In this document: positions 1 through 8,726 of the stretch, in pieces
How positions within the stretch are numbered: position 1 is the first letter of the stretch
How the letters are laid out: each line of letters starts with the position of its first letter
Source of the DNA: an uncultured Clostridia bacterium
GTDB lineage: Bacteria > Bacillota > Clostridia > TANB77 > CAG-508
Assembly: GCA_947623595.1 (NCBI GenBank)
Contig: CANQHC010000002.1
Span: 64,951-119,469, forward strand
DNA length: 54,519 nucleotides
Reading direction: 5' to 3'
Translations under genes and position numbers: made by a program
Notes under the pieces: model-generated
The model's database searches: none
What the model saw: only the letters and a program-made list of their open reading frames with translations
What the model was told of the DNA's origin: nothing

Positions 1-2
1 CA

Positions 3-1997
3 GATAAAGCATCTATTATAAGAACAATGACTGATGACAGTTCAAAAATTGAAGCATTGGATCATATTTCTGATGAATATAGAGCTAATATTATAAGAAC
101 AATTACTGATGACAGTTTAAAAATTAAAGCATTGAATAAATACATTACTTCTGATATAGATAAAGCTTATGTTATAGAAACAATTACTGATGACAGTGAG
201 AAAATTAAATTATTGGATTATATTACTTATGATAAAAATAAAGTTTCTGTTTTATATTCTATAAAAGATAGTCAAAAGATTTCTAGTTTGTTAGAATCTG
301 ATCAGGAACTAAAAAAAGCATTTGTCAAGTCTCTACAACAAAGAATGCAGGATTATTCTCTTTATGATTTATGGGGTCTTATGAAGAATTTAGAATTGCA
401 AAAAGAAATAATGCCATATATTTTATTTGATCCTAAATATGGAATTATAAAAGATGGAAGATTGACTGATGGAAGACTGACTGATGATATGAGAAAAGAT
501 ATTGAAGAATATTTAGGAAAACCAATACCTGAAAATATTGAAGAAATGTCTATTTTGTTAGAATCTAATCAGGAACTAAAAAAAACATTTGTCAAGTCTC
601 TAAAACAAAGAATGAGTAAATCTCCTTATAATTTATGGAGTCTTATGAAGAATTTAGAATTGCAAAATGAAATAATACCATATATTTTATTTAATTCTAA
701 ATATGAAATTGTAAATGATGGAAGAATGACTGATGACATGAGGAAAGATATTGAAGAATATTTAGGAAAACCAATACCTGAAAATATAGAAGAAATGTCT
801 ATGTATGAAAGGATAGGTGTGGATTTAGATGCACTAGAAGGAACTGCTACTTGTGTAGAAGAACTAAAATCACTAGGATTAGATGAATTTCAAGAAATGT
901 ATATTAAAGCTATTGAAACTTTTGGAGGACCTAAAAAAGAAGAACCAAAAAGGAGAGTGCCAATAAGAGATTTTGCAGGAACTACTCACCCAAATTTAAA
1001 AGATGATAGTACAACTCCAGAAACTTGGAAGGAGTTATTATGTGGATTAAAAAGAATGGAAGAAAACGTAAAAAAACATTCTGAAGATAGATTATTTGAC
1101 CCAGAATATGAACCAGAAACTGGTGGTGATGCTATAGGGTTATACCGTATAAAGGGAAAATATTATGTAGACAGTAATGGAAATCATAGAATGACATTAT
1201 TAAAAGCAAAATATTTATCAGAAGTAGAAATGGCAAACGGAGATCCTAAAAGACTAGCTGAAATTGAAGAAAAGTATACAGTAGAGGTATCATATGTAAA
1301 TGAGCTTACATCAAATACAAATGAATTAATTGCAATTTGTGCTCTTTATACAATAGGCGCAGATATGAAAATAAGAGAATTAATAGAAAACGATGAGAAG
1401 GCAGGTTATACTATAACTGAAGGAGATAGAACAGTTATAATAAAATCAGAAGGAGAGCTTAAAGCATATTTACAAGAGAAAATAAGGCAATTAAGAGAAA
1501 GCAAAGATGGAAAATCACTTCAAAAACTTAATAAAATGGTAGAAAAGCTTAAATTGGATTATAAGGAAAACGAAGCATATAGAGAAGCTTTTGAAACAAT
1601 GACTGGTATTAGCTTGGAAAATGAAAGGAAAGATACATCGAGAAAGGAAAGCGCTAGAATAAATGAATTTGGAGAAATAGAAAGAGAAGTTGCACCTGAA
1701 ATAAGACCATCGGTTGATAAAATGCATGAAAAAGAACAACCAGAAATAACAAGACCTGAAGAAGAAAGTTTTAAAGATGAAATAGGGCAAGATGAAATAA
1801 AAGGTCCTGAACAGCCAGAAAGTAGAAAAAGCGATGTGGATCGCTGGATGAATAGATTAAAAATGTATAATGGTGCAATTGATAGAGTATCTCAAGGTGC
1901 AAGACTTAAATTTATACAAATGAAATCAGATATAATTAGTGCAATCAAAGAAAAAATAAAAGAAAGGCTTACTCCACAAAAGGATCAAGAAAGGTGA
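3..1997 (+). CDS. Repeat protein with possible ParB-like segment, 5' end outside the window
   Basis: The reading frame is open to the window edge. Codons before the first ATG at 27 (DKASIIRT) continue the same repeat seen downstream, so the true start lies upstream. The N-terminal part carries degenerate repeats of about 24-26 residues with a core like IIRTITDDSLKIKALN. Next come two near-identical units of about 85 residues (roughly nt 285-549 and 550-798), each ending in DMRKDIEEYLGKPIPENIEE. Around residue 365 the segment YYVDSNGNHRMTLLKA resembles the GxHR motif of ParB/sulfiredoxin-like domains. The C-terminal third is charged and probably helical. There is no signal peptide in the visible part. 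The function is unknown, and the ParB-like assignment rests on one short motif. It overlaps the next gene by 4 nt. Confidence 0.7.
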   Translation, partial: DKASIIRTMTDDSSKIEALDHISDEYRANIIRTITDDSLKIKALNKYITSDIDKAYVIETITDDSEKIKLLDYITYDKNKVSVLYSIKDSQKISSLLESDQELKKAFVKSLQQRMQDYSLYDLWGLMKNLELQKEIMPYILFDPKYGIIKDGRLTDGRLTDDMRKDIEEYLGKPIPENIEEMSILLESNQELKKTFVKSLKQRMSKSPYNLWSLMKNLELQNEIIPYILFNSKYEIVNDGRMTDDMRKDIEEYLGKPIPENIEEMSMYERIGVDLDALEGTATCVEELKSLGLDEFQEMYIKAIETFGGPKKEEPKRRVPIRDFAGTTHPNLKDDSTTPETWKELLCGLKRMEENVKKHSEDRLFDPEYEPETGGDAIGLYRIKGKYYVDSNGNHRMTLLKAKYLSEVEMANGDPKRLAEIEEKYTVEVSYVNELTSNTNELIAICALYTIGADMKIRELIENDEKAGYTITEGDRTVIIKSEGELKAYLQEKIRQLRESKDGKSLQKLNKMVEKLKLDYKENEAYREAFETMTGISLENERKDTSRKESARINEFGEIEREVAPEIRPSVDKMHEKEQPEITRPEEESFKDEIGQDEIKGPEQPESRKSDVDRWMNRLKMYNGAIDRVSQGARLKFIQMKSDIISAIKEKIKERLTPQKDQER

Positions 1998-2452
1998 TAA
2001 TTAATTTGAAAAAAGAGTATAAGGAAGCATTTTGCGAAGTAAATGAAATAATACAATTAATGCCTGATGAATTAATTAATAAAATTCCAAGTCAATTTCG
2101 TAAAATGATTGAGGAAGAAAGAGAAAAAACATATAATCCTAATATACAAGAGCCTTTAGAAAAACAAAAGCTAAAAAATGAAACAATAATAATATTGGGT
2201 CTAATATATAGAGATTTTTTATGTTCCCCAGAAGAAAGAAAACAATTGCAGGAAAAAGATGCAATAGAATTGCAAGAGGTACAACAGAAATTAGAAGAAG
2301 AAACAAGACAAAAGTATAATATAGATAATATATTAAAAAAGAATGAAAAGGAATTACAAATAAAACAAGAAAATCAGGTAGCGATAGTAGAATATAAAGA
2401 GTCAATCTTAAAAAGAATTATAAATAAAATAAAAGCATTCTTTAGGAAATAA
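1994..2452 (+). CDS. Hypothetical charged, partly coiled protein
   Basis: This 152-residue protein starts at a GTG that overlaps the previous stop (GTGA), so the two genes are probably translationally coupled. The sequence is rich in E, K and Q, with a predicted helical stretch at about residues 75-125 (QLQEKDAIELQEVQQKLEEE) and a basic C-terminus ending KIKAFFRK. I see no signal peptide or membrane segment and do not recognise the family. Its function is unknown. The overlap suggests it works with the repeat protein. Confidence 0.65.
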   Translation: MIINLKKEYKEAFCEVNEIIQLMPDELINKIPSQFRKMIEEEREKTYNPNIQEPLEKQKLKNETIIILGLIYRDFLCSPEERKQLQEKDAIELQEVQQKLEEETRQKYNIDNILKKNEKELQIKQENQVAIVEYKESILKRIINKIKAFFRK

Positions 2453-2593
2453 ATAGGTTTGCTTATTAGAGGTTGATTCAAATATAAAAATACTTGAACA
2501 ATGAAGTAAGAAAAGATGAAACTATTAATTGTTCTAATACAAACCTTCATTGAATACAATGTACAAAACAGCGTATTCAAGGGGGTTTTTCAT

Positions 2594-2860
2594 TTGGAAA
2601 GAAATGTATCAATAGAAGAACGAGCTGTCCATTTGGCACAATATATTATAGATAGTAAAGATACTGTACGAGGGGCAGCTAAGAAATTTGGTATTAGCAA
2701 AAGTACAGTACACAAAGATGTTAGTGAAAGACTACTAAAGATAAATCCTGTTTTAGCAGAAGAAGTAAGAGAAATATTAGACGAAAATAAGGCAGAGAGG
2801 CATATAAGAGGAGGATTGGCAACTAAGCTTAAATATAGTCATAAGAAAAAGGCAATATAA
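2594..2860 (+). CDS. spoIIID: Sporulation transcriptional regulator SpoIIID
   Basis: SpoIIID is the DNA-binding regulator of the mother cell that modulates the SigE regulon and helps turn on sigK. The 88-residue product (about 93 in Bacillus) carries the family pattern: EERAVHLAQYIIDSKDTVRG, then the helix-turn-helix AAKKFGISKSTVHKDVSERL, then a basic tail with HIRGGLATKLKYSHKKK. A longer frame begins at 2516. The real start is taken as TTG 2594 because AAGGGGG at 2579-2585 sits 8 nt upstream and the protein then begins at the conserved region. Upstream, AATACAAT at 2553-2560 resembles a SigE -10 element, but the -35 match is weak. The gene is monocistronic, followed by a hairpin terminator. 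Confidence 0.95.
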   Translation: MERNVSIEERAVHLAQYIIDSKDTVRGAAKKFGISKSTVHKDVSERLLKINPVLAEEVREILDENKAERHIRGGLATKLKYSHKKKAI

Positions 2861-2910
2861 AAATATGGATTTTATAAAATTGAAGTTAAAAAAAGCTATT
2901 ATAATTAAGA

Positions 2911-2940
2911 AAAACCGCCATTAAAAATGACGGTTTTATA
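2911..2940. terminator. Bidirectional intrinsic terminator
   Basis: AAAACCGCCAT and ATGACGGTTTT form an 11-position stem with one mismatch and a 5-nt loop. A-rich sequence precedes it and T-rich sequence follows, so it can serve spoIIID and the convergent zinc-ribbon gene. Confidence 0.8.
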
Positions 2941-2990
2941 TTTGTCTATAAAATATAAGAAGTTTGCTATACATATGCATAACTAAACTT

Positions 2991-3152
2991 TTAATTATTA
3001 AAATTTCTTTTTTGAGCTTTTCTAGCTTTTCTACATTCTGGACATCTTTGAGGTTCATTTGTAAAACCTTTTTCAGCATAAAATTTTTGCTCACCATCAG
3101 TGAAAACAAATTCAGTTCCACAATCTTTACATGTTAAAGTTTTATCAGCCAT
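2991..3152 (-). CDS. Small zinc-ribbon protein (CxxC...CxxC)
   Basis: A 53-residue protein beginning MADKTLTCKDCGTEFVF, with a second pair RCPECRKARKAQ. The two CxxC pairs are about 27 residues apart, with the FTDGEQKFY-EKGF pattern between them. This matches the small family known as 'probable zinc-ribbon domain', common in Clostridia and Bacilli and of unknown function. The start at 3152 is supported by GGAGGTA about 7 nt upstream. It is probably cytoplasmic; binding of one zinc by four cysteines is an inference. It converges on spoIIID and is divergent from yabG. Confidence 0.85.
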   Translation of the reverse strand: MADKTLTCKDCGTEFVFTDGEQKFYAEKGFTNEPQRCPECRKARKAQKRNFNN

Positions 3153-3350
3153 TAATCAAATACCTCCTTCCTAAATTTTTTCATTTAATATTTTGAACTT
3201 ATTAAACCTTTCTATATGAAAATTAAGAAGGATGTTTGTGCAAAATAATTAAATTAATTTTAGTTATTATTAAAAAGTCAATTCATATTTTAACACATGA
3301 AAAATAAAAAAGCAACAGTAAAAAAAATGCTAAGTAGTAAAACTTTGCGT

Positions 3351-3379
3351 CACATAGATACAAAAATCGACATAAAATA
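3351..3379 (+). promoter_or_regulatory. Predicted SigK promoter of yabG
   Basis: CACA at 3351-3354, a 16-nt spacer and CATAAAATA at 3371-3379 match the SigK consensus (mACm, 16-17 nt, CATAnnnTA) at every defined position. It lies about 60 nt before the yabG start. yabG is SigK-dependent in Bacillus, which fits. Confidence 0.65.
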
Positions 3380-3438
3380 TAATAACTAACTATGTTATAA
3401 GATGCGAAACTTTTTTTCTATAAGAGAGGGTGCAAAAT

Positions 3439-4266
3439 ATGAAGAAAATAAAAAAAGGGGATATAGTAGGAAGAATTTCCTATGGAAAAGATATTATATT
3501 TATTGTAGAACGAATTATAAAGACTGTAGATAATAAAAACTTAGCTATTTTAAATGGCATTACTCTTAGAATACAAGCAGACAGCTATCTAGAAGATTTA
3601 GAGTTAATAGAACCTAAGAAAATAGAGGAATATGTAAACAAGTTTGAAGAAAAAATAAGTAAAAGGGTAAATAATCAAGAAAAAGTACAGAAGAGTTTTG
3701 AACCTTTTCGTGAGAAAATGATTATTTATACAGGAAGAATCTTGCATATAGATGGGGATAAAAGATATAGTGAAAAATCCAGAAGATATTATAAAAAAAT
3801 GGGGTTAAATGCGATTGTAAGAAATATTCCAGAGAGAAGACAGTATATGAATATAAGTTCATTGCTTCAGAGATATAATCCAGATATACTTGTTATAACT
3901 GGGCATGATGGAATGATACGTAAAGGTACTCAATTTAATGATGTATATAATTATAGAAATTCTAGATATTTTATAAAAACAGTAGAAGAAGCTAGAAAAA
4001 TATCTTTAAATAAAGATTTGGTAATTTTTGCAGGTGCATGTCAAAGCTATTATGAAGGATTAATGATGGCAGGAGCTAATTTTGCTTCATCTCCTGCAAG
4101 AATATTAATTGATTTTATGGATCCATTAATTGTTGCTGAAAAAGTTGCAACAACTAAAGAGGAAAGATTTATTACTATCCATGATATAGAAAATGAACTA
4201 AGGGATGGTCAAAGAGGTGTAAGTGGAATTGGTGCAAAGGGAAAGAAAAAAGTACTTTTTATTTAG
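3439..4266 (+). CDS. yabG: Sporulation-specific cysteine protease YabG (peptidase U57)
   Basis: YabG trims spore coat proteins late in sporulation, in the mother cell. The 275-residue product is near the usual length (about 290) and shows family blocks: an N-terminal GDIVGRISYGKDIIF, then ILHIDGDKRY, then the conserved ITGHDGM and IFAGACQSYYEGLMMAGANF, and SSPARI further on. A GTG at 3430 gives a longer frame, but it lies inside the AGAGAGGG ribosome binding site. ATG 3439 has correct spacing and is preferred. It precedes veg and sipL, an order I recall from other Clostridia. A SigK-type promoter lies upstream. Confidence 0.95.
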   Translation: MKKIKKGDIVGRISYGKDIIFIVERIIKTVDNKNLAILNGITLRIQADSYLEDLELIEPKKIEEYVNKFEEKISKRVNNQEKVQKSFEPFREKMIIYTGRILHIDGDKRYSEKSRRYYKKMGLNAIVRNIPERRQYMNISSLLQRYNPDILVITGHDGMIRKGTQFNDVYNYRNSRYFIKTVEEARKISLNKDLVIFAGACQSYYEGLMMAGANFASSPARILIDFMDPLIVAEKVATTKEERFITIHDIENELRDGQRGVSGIGAKGKKKVLFI

Positions 4267-4430
4267 AAAATAATGTCATATGTTAAAGGTAAAAATAAAA
4301 ATTTTTAAGCGAAAAAAGTGACACTAAAAACATGTAATAAAATTGTAAAGAAAATGTAACATTGATAATTTAAAAACGGGAAACTATTGAAACTGTAAGA
4401 AAATATAAAATAGACATAAACAATTCTTTT

Positions 4431-4459
4431 TTGACAATTTTAGACCTCGATGATATAAT
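4431..4459 (+). promoter_or_regulatory. Consensus SigA promoter of veg
   Basis: TTGACA at 4431-4436 and TATAAT at 4454-4459 are separated by exactly 17 nt, a perfect vegetative promoter. The Bacillus veg promoter is known for near-consensus strength. Confidence 0.9.
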
Positions 4460-4488
4460 TTGTTCATCTTAAAAAAGTAGGTGATGTT

Positions 4489-4785
4489 ATGATTTGCCCA
4501 AACGATATTGCAAACTTAAAAACAGATATTAATGAAATGATTGGACAAAAGATAATTGTAAAAGGTTCGCTAGGAAGATGCAAATCTTTTGAAAAGGAAG
4601 CCACGATTGAAAAAGCTTATCCAAATATTTTTGTAATTAAATATGAGGAAGAGAAAAGAAATGTAACATATAGTTATACAGATGTTTTGACTAGAACTGT
4701 TGAAGTTGACGTGTTTGATGGGACTGGATATAGTCCTTTAATACCACCAGCCGAAGAAAGCAAAAAACAAAAAAATTTAGCTTAA
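4489..4785 (+). CDS. veg: Veg family protein (DUF1021)
   Basis: A 98-residue protein with the Veg pattern, including DINEMIGQKIIVKGSLGRCK and TYSYTDVLTRTVEV. Veg is a small SH3-like-fold protein expressed at high level in Firmicutes; in B. subtilis it stimulates biofilm matrix genes. It starts at ATG 4489 behind AGGTGATG. It is monocistronic, with its own consensus promoter and terminator. The yabG-veg order is conserved in Bacillus. Confidence 0.93.
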   Translation: MICPNDIANLKTDINEMIGQKIIVKGSLGRCKSFEKEATIEKAYPNIFVIKYEEEKRNVTYSYTDVLTRTVEVDVFDGTGYSPLIPPAEESKKQKNLA

Positions 4786-4810
4786 AAATAATTATAAATA
4801 CTAATATTTA

Positions 4811-4840
4811 AAAATTCCTATTTTTAGGAATTTTTTTTTA
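4811..4840 (+). terminator. Intrinsic terminator of veg
   Basis: AAAATTCCTA pairs with TAGGAATTTT across a TTTT loop and is followed by an unbroken T run. Confidence 0.85.
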
Positions 4841-4889
4841 CCTTTTACCATATATATAAATTAGAAAAAAATCGATGGGAGGGATAAAA

Positions 4890-6425
4890 ATGGCACTTGA
4901 AACCGCAAAAGATAGTCTAGTGCTTAGTCAAATTATTGATCAAAAGAAAGATACATTTATGGTAGAAGATGATTGTATTGTTCCTGATATAAAACCAGAT
5001 ATATTAGGAGTTATAAGCAATAGTGGAATAGTATGTATTTATAAAAAAGAAATATTGGATGGAAAAGTAAGGATAGATGGTTGTATAAATTCATATATAA
5101 TGTATTTAGCAGATTCCGAAGAAAATCAAGTTAGAAGCTTAAATACTAATTTAGATTTTACACAAGTAATAGATATAGAAAAAGCTAAAAATAATATGCA
5201 ATTAGATACAAATATTACTTTAAAAAGTTTAGATTGTAAAGTTCTAAATGGTAGAAAAATTCATTTAAAAGCAATTTTAGATATAGAAATAAAAGTATCA
5301 TCAAATGAAACAATAGAATATGTAAAAGAAATTTCAAATTTAAAAGATGTTCAATTTTTAAACAAAAATTTTGAAATTAATTCTTTGGTAGGAAGAGGAA
5401 GTACAAAAGTTTATGCTAAAGATACACTTACAATAGATTCTGCTGATAATTTAGTAGAAGTTATGAAAACTGATTTGAAAATAAAAAATAAAGATACAAA
5501 AATTAGCTATAATAAAGTACTTATTAAATCTGATTTAGAAGTTAAAATGATTTACTTAACAGAAGATAATCGTATTAATTTAAAAGAGGCCAATATACCA
5601 ATAGTTGGATTTATTGATTTGAATGATGTTAGTGAAGAACATGTTTGTGATATAAAGTATGAGATAAAAAATTTAATTGTAAAACCTAATAATATGGAAG
5701 AGCATTCTGTCTATATAGAAGCAGAAATAGAAGTATCATGTGAAGCATACGAAAATAAAGAATTAAAAATGATACAAGATCTGTATAGTCCTAGTATTGA
5801 TTTAAAATTTACTCAGAAGAGAGTAAAAGTTATGCAAAAGAAAGAATCTAGGAGTGCAGTTTGCAATATTAGAGAGAAGAAAGTAATAGCTGAAATTGGA
5901 AATAGTAAAATTTATGATGTAGAAGTAACTCCAATTATACAAGAACAAACTTTAAGTAATGGAAATATTAAATATGCTGGAAATGTAGATTTGAATTTTA
6001 TATTTTCAGGAAATAACAATAGAGGAATTGACACCAAAAAGATAACACTTCCTTTTAATTTTGAAATGAATTTTGAAGGGATTAAACCAGATACTCATAT
6101 TGATACAATTGTTGAAATTAATTTACAAGAATTTGTTGTTATGCCGGATGAAAGTGTTGATATAAAAGTAGACTTAAACTTTACTGCAATTAGTGGAAAT
6201 GATAGTAATATTTCAATAATAAATGAAATTGAAACTTTGCAAGATAATAAGAAAACATCACCATATAGTATGGTAATTTACTTTACAAAATCAGGGGATA
6301 ATTTATGGAAAATTGCAAAGAAATTTAATAGTACAATGGAATCTATTGCAAGGGTAAATGGAATTGAGAGCGAAGATGAGTTGGCAATAGGAAAACAGTT
6401 ATTTATTCCTAGATATCATGAATGA
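4890..6425 (+). CDS. sipL: Spore morphogenetic protein SipL (DUF3794 repeats + LysM)
   Basis: SipL tethers the SpoIVA coat basement layer to the forespore in clostridia; its LysM domain contacts SpoIVA. The 511-residue product matches the C. difficile length (about 513). It has repeated DUF3794 (SPOCS) modules; typical pieces are KDTFMVEDDCIVPDIKPDI at the start and CDIKYEIKNLIVKP in the middle. A C-terminal LysM domain covers about residues 462-508 (YFTKSGDNLWKIAKKFN to LAIGKQLFIPRY). The start is ATG 4890, after GGGAGGG; an upstream in-frame GTG-like start at 4875 lies before that site. The last 8 nt overlap yunB, so the two are probably co-expressed. Confidence 0.92.
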   Translation: MALETAKDSLVLSQIIDQKKDTFMVEDDCIVPDIKPDILGVISNSGIVCIYKKEILDGKVRIDGCINSYIMYLADSEENQVRSLNTNLDFTQVIDIEKAKNNMQLDTNITLKSLDCKVLNGRKIHLKAILDIEIKVSSNETIEYVKEISNLKDVQFLNKNFEINSLVGRGSTKVYAKDTLTIDSADNLVEVMKTDLKIKNKDTKISYNKVLIKSDLEVKMIYLTEDNRINLKEANIPIVGFIDLNDVSEEHVCDIKYEIKNLIVKPNNMEEHSVYIEAEIEVSCEAYENKELKMIQDLYSPSIDLKFTQKRVKVMQKKESRSAVCNIREKKVIAEIGNSKIYDVEVTPIIQEQTLSNGNIKYAGNVDLNFIFSGNNNRGIDTKKITLPFNFEMNFEGIKPDTHIDTIVEINLQEFVVMPDESVDIKVDLNFTAISGNDSNISIINEIETLQDNKKTSPYSMVIYFTKSGDNLWKIAKKFNSTMESIARVNGIESEDELAIGKQLFIPRYHE

Positions 6426-7134
6426 TAGAATTTATATTAGAAATAGGTGGAGATTACCTAAAAATTATTTAAAATTTAATTCTAATAATGGAAGAAATAA
6501 TAGAAAAATACTAAAAATAATGGTTATATTATTGATTGCTTTTATGTTTGCATATTATTCGCTAAAAGCAATAGAGCCAATTATGGAAAAGCAATGCAAA
6601 AATGTGGCTAAGTCTATAGCTACTAAAATTTCTAATGATGAAGCTACAAAAATTATGAAAAATTATGAATATAATGATTTCATAAATGTTACTAAAGATG
6701 AACAAGAAAATATAAAAATGGTAGAAACTAATATTATTACTATCAATGAAATTATTTCAGATGTTCCTTTACGTATTCAAGAAGAAATAGAAAAAACTGA
6801 AAATAGTAACTTTTCAATTCCATTAGGAAGTTTTTTAGGAAGTAAACTATTTTTTGGAATAGGACCAAAAGTCAATATAACAATGAAACTCACAGGAAAT
6901 TTAGATACTGATTTAAAGTCGGAGTTTATTCATGCAGGAATAAACCAAACACTACATAAAATATATCTTGAAATTAGATGTAATATAATTATTTTGACTC
7001 CATTTGAGACTATAGAAGATCAAATTGTAAACCAAGTATTATTAGCTGAGGGAGTAATTGTAGGTGAAGTGCCAAGTAGCTACTATAATTTAGAAGGAAT
7101 TGATTCTGGTAATTTATTAGATGTTATTGAATAG
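6418..7134 (+). CDS. yunB: Sporulation membrane protein YunB
   Basis: A 238-residue protein with one N-terminal membrane segment (about residues 32-50, IMVILLIAFMFAYYSLK), followed by YunB family patterns: AIEPIMEKQCKNVAKSIAT, then IPLGSFLGSKLFFGIGPKV and ILTPFETIEDQIVNQVLLAE. In Bacillus yunB is under SigE and is needed for efficient sporulation; its biochemical role is not known. It starts inside the end of sipL (8-nt overlap). Confidence 0.92.
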   Translation: MNDRIYIRNRWRLPKNYLKFNSNNGRNNRKILKIMVILLIAFMFAYYSLKAIEPIMEKQCKNVAKSIATKISNDEATKIMKNYEYNDFINVTKDEQENIKMVETNIITINEIISDVPLRIQEEIEKTENSNFSIPLGSFLGSKLFFGIGPKVNITMKLTGNLDTDLKSEFIHAGINQTLHKIYLEIRCNIIILTPFETIEDQIVNQVLLAEGVIVGEVPSSYYNLEGIDSGNLLDVIE

Positions 7135-7204
7135 GAATATTTGTATTTATTTTAGTAAAGTTATGAGTACTTATTTTTATATTATTAAGAATAAAGTGAA
7201 GAGC

Positions 7205-7233
7205 TTGCATAAAAAATACTCGTATAGTAAAAT
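7205..7233 (+). promoter_or_regulatory. Probable SigA promoter
   Basis: TTGCAT at 7205-7210, a 17-nt spacer and TAAAAT at 7228-7233 lie just upstream of the acyltransferase-like gene at 7264. Confidence 0.5.
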
Positions 7234-7263
7234 AAGACAAAAGAAAAAATGGAAGGAAAATAA

Positions 7264-8673
7264 ATGCAAAAAAAAGAAAAATTGAAGTGGAGAAGGTTGG
7301 ATAATTCTGCTAGACTATTTCCTCTTGTTGGAAATAAAAAGTTTAGCAGTATTTATCGTATGTCAGTTGTTCTAACTGAAGAAATAGATCCAGATATATT
7401 GAAAAGGGCAGTAAAAAAGGCTTTAACTATTTTTACTTCTTTTAAAGTTTGCCTAAAAAGAGGTTTCTTTTGGTATTATCTAGAGCAAAATGAAAAAGAA
7501 ATAATAGTGAGAAATGAAAAAACATATCCTTTTCGATATATGGACAAAATAGCAAATCATGGGTATCTTTTTGCAGTTACATATTATCAGAAAAAAATAA
7601 ATGTAGAAATTTTTCATGCCTTGACAGATGGAAACTCAGCAATAGAATTTGTAAAAACAATTGTATATTATTATTTGAACTATAAATATCCGGATACTTT
7701 TAAAGAGCAATTTTCAAAAAAAGATGTAGAAGTAGACACTCAAAATATAGAAGATAGCTATTTAAAAAATTATGAGAAAAATTTGCATAAAAAAGAAGAT
7801 GCAAATAAAGCATATATTTTAAAAGGAAAGAAATTACATCCTTATCAAATTGGAGTAACACATGGTATTATTAATTTAAAGCCAGTTATTAAAACTTGCA
7901 GGAGATTAAAAGTAACAGTATCTCAATATTTTGTTGCAGTTTTAATATATTCTATTTACCAAGAACAAAAGAAAGAAAAAAATAGTAAAAAGCCAATAAA
8001 AATATGCATTCCAGTAAACTTAAAAAAATATTTTCATTCTACTACAATTACTAATTTTTTTACTTATATGACTATTTTAGCAGATCACAAGCAATTAGAT
8101 TTGACAGATTTTGACCTTATATTGGCATTTGTTAGAAACAATTTCAAAAATAAATTGCAAAAGGAAGAACTTGCTAAAACTATGGCACATACAGTAAAAT
8201 TAGGAAACAGTATTTACATTAGAATGATTCCATTAACAATAAAGAAAATTATTTTAAAATTAATTTATGGTGAAATACAAAAATATACAACAACAACTTT
8301 TTCAAATTTGGGAAAAATTAATTTTTTACCAGAGTATGAGCAATATGTCGATAAAGTCTTTTTCATAATTGCTCCTGAAAAAGCAGAGAAAATAAAATGT
8401 ACAGCTTGTTCTTATAAAGATCATATTATATTTTCTTTTAGTTCAATATTGCAAAATAATGCTGTAGAAAAAAACTTTTTTGAATTTTTGACTCAAAATG
8501 GAATTACTAATAGAATTGTTACAAATGGAGTTTATCATAATACTAAAAACGAATTCTATCCAAAAAAGAATAATTTATTAACAGAAAATGATGAAACAAA
8601 AAATGAAATTGATACAAAAGAAACGACGAATATAGGATTAAAAGAAAAGATTAAAAGAAAATTTCATTTTTAA
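7264..8673 (+). CDS. Condensation/alcohol acyltransferase-like protein
   Basis: The 469-residue protein resembles the CoA-dependent acyltransferase superfamily that includes alcohol acetyltransferases, WS/DGAT-type enzymes and NRPS condensation domains. Support comes from the motif EIFHALTDGNSA, which gives H118-x3-D122-G123, the HxxxDG active site of that fold. Later blocks such as IKICIPVNLKKYF and TTFSNLGKINFLPEYEQYV also fit. The histidine would activate an alcohol or amine acceptor; the substrate cannot be read from the sequence. There is no signal peptide. The last 45 residues are charged and low-complexity. An esterase follows 53 nt later, so the pair may build and remove an acyl ester, which is inference. 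The start has GGAAGGAAAATAA upstream. Confidence 0.7.
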   Translation: MQKKEKLKWRRLDNSARLFPLVGNKKFSSIYRMSVVLTEEIDPDILKRAVKKALTIFTSFKVCLKRGFFWYYLEQNEKEIIVRNEKTYPFRYMDKIANHGYLFAVTYYQKKINVEIFHALTDGNSAIEFVKTIVYYYLNYKYPDTFKEQFSKKDVEVDTQNIEDSYLKNYEKNLHKKEDANKAYILKGKKLHPYQIGVTHGIINLKPVIKTCRRLKVTVSQYFVAVLIYSIYQEQKKEKNSKKPIKICIPVNLKKYFHSTTITNFFTYMTILADHKQLDLTDFDLILAFVRNNFKNKLQKEELAKTMAHTVKLGNSIYIRMIPLTIKKIILKLIYGEIQKYTTTTFSNLGKINFLPEYEQYVDKVFFIIAPEKAEKIKCTACSYKDHIIFSFSSILQNNAVEKNFFEFLTQNGITNRIVTNGVYHNTKNEFYPKKNNLLTENDETKNEIDTKETTNIGLKEKIKRKFHF

Positions 8674-8726
8674 TTTAAGTAAGAAGTAATATCGATAAAA
8701 TTTGAAGTATAAGAGGGAAGAGTATA

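Noticed and set aside
2936..3121. Minus-strand ORF of 61 codons overlapping the zinc-ribbon gene
   Set aside because: Different frame from the Cys-rich gene 2991-3152, which has the ribosome site and family pattern.
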